Source: Pseudomonadota bacterium
GTDB lineage: Bacteria; Pseudomonadota; Gammaproteobacteria; Xanthomonadales; Xanthomonadaceae
Assembly (NCBI GenBank): GCA_023388955.1
Contig: JAEWFH010000070.1
Span: forward strand, 1-7,619
Length of the DNA stretch: 7,619 nt
Direction: 5' to 3'
Shown piece by piece: positions 6,183-7,619 of this stretch (positions are counted from its first letter, which is position 1; every line of letters begins with the position of its first letter). The notes under the pieces are model-generated. The model was not told the DNA's origin and searched no databases. It was given only the letters and a program-made list of their open reading frames with translations. Both the position numbers and the translations under genes were made by a program.

Positions 6183-6202
6183 GGGGCGCTCCTGGCGCAC
6201 CC
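6183..6202 (+). terminator. Weak possible terminator after ribA
   Basis: GGGGCGC (6183-6189) can pair with GCGC-A-CCC (6195-6202) around a five-base loop, with one bulged A. It is followed by GTGGGTCACTGTGTGTTC, which is not a proper T run. It is the only hairpin I see close to the ribA stop, so termination here is uncertain. Confidence 0.22.
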
Positions 6203-6226
6203 GTGGGTCACTGTGTGTTCATCCAA

Positions 6227-6244
6227 TGAATGAGGGTTCATTCA
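6227..6244. promoter_or_regulatory. Perfect palindromic operator, TetR-family type
   Basis: TGAATGA (6227-6233), a four-base spacer GGGT, and TCATTCA (6238-6244) form an exact 7-4-7 inverted repeat inside an AT-rich island. The arms are identical to those I recall for the operator consensus of Bacillus subtilis FadR (TGAATGA-N4-TCATTCA), a TetR-family regulator of fatty-acid degradation. The regulator in this organism is unknown and no TetR gene lies in the window. It sits 53 bases before the preferred start of the membrane-protein gene, where it could cover a promoter; CAAAAT at 6243-6248 is a weak -10 candidate overlapping its right arm. Confidence 0.6.
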
Positions 6245-6250
6245 AAATGT

Positions 6251-6271
6251 GAAGGCTTCGTTAAAGCCTTC
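6251..6271 (+). repeat. 8-bp inverted repeat (mRNA hairpin or second operator)
   Basis: GAAGGCTT (6251-6258) and AAGCCTTC (6264-6271) are exact complements around the loop CGTTA. The hairpin starts six bases after the operator-like palindrome and ends 25 bases before ATG 6297. On the plus strand it is followed by CCCCAACG, so it is not a terminator in that direction. It also covers the last base of a possible GTG start at 6249-6251, which argues against that start. Confidence 0.5.
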
Positions 6272-6296
6272 CCCCAACGCAGTTTCCAGAAAACAG

Positions 6297-6977
6297 ATGA
6301 AAAACGATCTTGGAATCATTGGCGCCCTGTTTGGGCGCTGGACGGGCCTTGCCCTGTTGACCGCATTGCCCGTCGTTCTTTTCCACCTCGACACCCTGTG
6401 GCTTGGCAACCACATCGGCGAATGGTCGCTGGTCGAAGTGGTCGCCGAGCTGTTCCTGGCCAGTGCCATCTTCGGCTTCGTCCGGCTGGCGCGCCTGAGC
6501 CCGGAGGACCGCGGCTTCGCGGTGCTGGCGGCGGCCTTCCTGGGCTGCATGCTGGTGCGCGAGCTCGATGCGCTGCTGGACCTGGTGTTCGACGGGCTGT
6601 GGCAGGTGCTGGTGACGGCGATCGCGGCCTCGGCGCTGGCCTGGGCCTGGCGCAACCGCGCCAACGCGATCGCCGCCACGCGCCGCTTCGTGCTGACCCG
6701 CCAGGCCTCGACCCTGGCGGTGGGCATGGCGGTGGTGCTGGTGTTCTCGCGCCTGTTCGGCATGGGCGACATCTGGGGACAGTTCATCGACCTGGAGTCC
6801 GCCCGGGTGGTCAAGAACGCGATCGAGGAGTGCACCGAGCTGCTCGGCTACAGCCTTGTGCTGGTTGGCAGTGCCGGCTACGTCCAGCGCCGCAGGCGCG
6901 GGCTGCGCCACGCACAGAGGGTGCAGGGCGGCGATACGCGGGCCCTGGAGCCCGAGTACCCGGTCGCCCACGGCTGA
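6297..6977 (+). CDS. Multi-pass inner-membrane protein of unknown function
   Basis: A 226-residue protein with about six membrane helices, roughly at residues 17-35, 44-64, 72-90, 101-118, 137-154 and 180-196, ending in an Arg-rich stretch (YVQRRRRGLRHAQR, 195-208) and a polar tail, both probably cytoplasmic. Charged residues occur in or beside the helices: VEVVAEL (46-52), MLVRELDALLD (85-95) and VVKNAIEECTELLGY (171-185). Such positions often mark a working site, but I do not recognise a named family and assign no function. ATG 6297 gives MKNDLGIIGALFGRW, a natural start shortly before the first helix. A GTG at 6249 would add 16 residues but lies at the foot of a hairpin next to the operator-like palindrome. 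No strong ribosome site precedes either. The upstream region suggests control by a TetR-type repressor. The next gene begins 76 bases later. Confidence 0.8.
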   Translation: MKNDLGIIGALFGRWTGLALLTALPVVLFHLDTLWLGNHIGEWSLVEVVAELFLASAIFGFVRLARLSPEDRGFAVLAAAFLGCMLVRELDALLDLVFDGLWQVLVTAIAASALAWAWRNRANAIAATRRFVLTRQASTLAVGMAVVLVFSRLFGMGDIWGQFIDLESARVVKNAIEECTELLGYSLVLVGSAGYVQRRRRGLRHAQRVQGGDTRALEPEYPVAHG

Positions 6978-7041
6978 GCCACGCCACCCGTGCGACCATC
7001 GGCTTCGAGTTTCGCCGCGGTGCGGCATCACCCCCGGACAC

Positions 7042-7048
7042 GAGGAGG
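7042..7048 (+). promoter_or_regulatory. Strong ribosome binding site for glutathionyl-hydroquinone reductase
   Basis: GAGGAGG, a near-complete anti-Shine-Dalgarno match, lies five bases before the ATG at 7054. It is the best ribosome site in the window and fixes the start of the following gene. Confidence 0.75.
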
Positions 7049-7053
7049 CGGGC

Positions 7054-7619
7054 ATGGGCCTGTTGATCGATGGTCGCTGGGTCGACCAGTGGTATGACAC
7101 CGACAGCACGGGCGGCAAGTTCGTCCGCAGCCAATCGCAGTTCCGCAACTGGGTGACCGCCGACGGCAGCGCCGGGCCGACCGGCGGCGAGGGCTTCAAG
7201 GCCGAGCCGGGGCGCTACCTGCTGTACGTCTCGCTGGCCTGCCCGTGGGCCCACCGCACGCTCATCTTCCGCCAGCTCAAGGGCCTGGCGGGGATGATCG
7301 ACGTGGCGGTGGTGAACCCGTACATGGCGGAGAACGGCTGGACCTTCGAGCCCGGCCCCGGCGTCACCGGCGACCCGGTCGGCGACAGCGACTACGCCTA
7401 CCAGGTCTACCTGCGCGCCGACCCGACCTACAGCGGCCGGGTGACGGTGCCGATCCTGTGGGACCGCGAGCGCGGCACCATCGTCAGCAACGAGTCGGCC
7501 GACATCATCCGCATGCTCAACTCCGCCTTCGACGAAGTGGGCGCGGCGCCGGGCGACTATGCGCCGGCGGATCTGCTGGCGGAGATCGACGAGCTCAACG
7601 CGCACGTCTACGACACCAT
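7054..7619 (+). CDS. yqjG: Glutathionyl-hydroquinone reductase (partial, 3' end beyond window)
   Basis: 188 codons of an Xi-class glutathione transferase (YqjG/PcpF/ECM4 family), usually about 320-330 residues, so roughly the first 57% is present. These cytosolic enzymes reduce glutathionyl-hydroquinones to hydroquinones with glutathione. Landmarks: GKFVRSQSQFRNWVT (21-35) near the N-terminus, typical of the family; RYLLYVSLACPWAHRTLIFRQLKGL (54-78) with catalytic Cys63 in CPWAHR; VVNPYMAENGWTF (86-98); YLRADPTYSGRVTVPILWDRERGTIVSNESADIIRML (119-155), where VPILWD gives the cis-Pro and NES the glutathione contact; and the start of the helical domain (PADLLAEIDELNAHVYDT). It lies 76 bases after the membrane-protein gene. 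A role in recycling glutathionylated quinones is known for the family; the natural substrate here is unknown. Confidence 0.93.
   Translation, partial: MGLLIDGRWVDQWYDTDSTGGKFVRSQSQFRNWVTADGSAGPTGGEGFKAEPGRYLLYVSLACPWAHRTLIFRQLKGLAGMIDVAVVNPYMAENGWTFEPGPGVTGDPVGDSDYAYQVYLRADPTYSGRVTVPILWDRERGTIVSNESADIIRMLNSAFDEVGAAPGDYAPADLLAEIDELNAHVYDT

Noticed and set aside
7014..7026. Small hairpin GCCGC-GGT-GCGGC between the membrane-protein gene and the hydroquinone reductase
   Set aside because: A five-bp stem without a T run is expected by chance at this GC content; too weak for a terminator call.
6230..7066. 278-codon plus-strand frame overlapping the membrane protein, and the antisense frames at 6242-6835 and 6261-7199
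   Set aside because: The overlapping frames give low-complexity Arg/Gly/Ala or Gln/His-rich proteins, whereas the 6297-6977 frame gives coherent membrane helices.
1..7619. CRISPR arrays, tRNA or rRNA genes, insertion sequences, attachment sites, toxin-antitoxin or defence genes
   Set aside because: No regularly spaced repeats, cloverleaf-like sequences, transposase motifs or defence domains were seen on either strand.

Overview
The window reads as an ordinary, gene-dense stretch of chromosome from a GC-rich gammaproteobacterium of the Xanthomonadaceae (Lysobacter, Luteimonas, Pseudoxanthomonas or Stenotrophomonas-like). The basis is strong G/C third-position bias, the protein sequences (SecB, GpsA, RibA and WrbA of gammaproteobacterial type) and above all an Ax21-family outer-membrane protein, which is characteristic of this family. 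Placement below family level cannot be made from the sequence alone. I see no mobile element, CRISPR array, tRNA, rRNA or phage gene.

Layout. (1) 1-666, minus: hemD, running off the left edge. (2) 721-3853, plus: a divergent block with a hotdog-fold thioesterase, a small lipoprotein, a membrane-anchored rhodanese (YibN type), secB and gpsA. The last three recall the enterobacterial yibN-grxC-secB-gpsA cluster, but without grxC. (3) A strong 13-bp-stem bidirectional terminator (3880-3909) separates gpsA from the convergent ax21-like gene (3959-4513, minus). (4) 4514-4793: a 280-bp divergent intergenic region. (5) 4794-6156, plus: wrbA (FMN-dependent quinone reductase) and ribA (GTP cyclohydrolase II, the first step towards FMN). 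(6) 6157-6296: a regulatory region with a strikingly AT-rich core, holding a perfect 7-4-7 palindrome like a TetR-family operator and an 8-bp-stem hairpin. It precedes a six-helix membrane protein of unknown function (6297-6977). (7) 7054 to the right edge, plus: a glutathionyl-hydroquinone reductase cut off by the window.

Functionally the left part serves haem synthesis, protein export (SecB, with YibN as a membrane-associated neighbour) and phospholipid precursor synthesis (GpsA). The right part leans towards flavin and quinone redox handling (WrbA, RibA, glutathionyl-hydroquinone reductase). Several plus-strand genes have isolated -10-like A/T islands 33-43 bases before the start codon, suggesting many short transcription units rather than one long operon.

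I found no clear case of an undescribed system. The parts most worth a second look are the AT-rich operator region with its uncharacterised membrane-protein gene, the unknown lipoprotein, and the Ax21 homologue.
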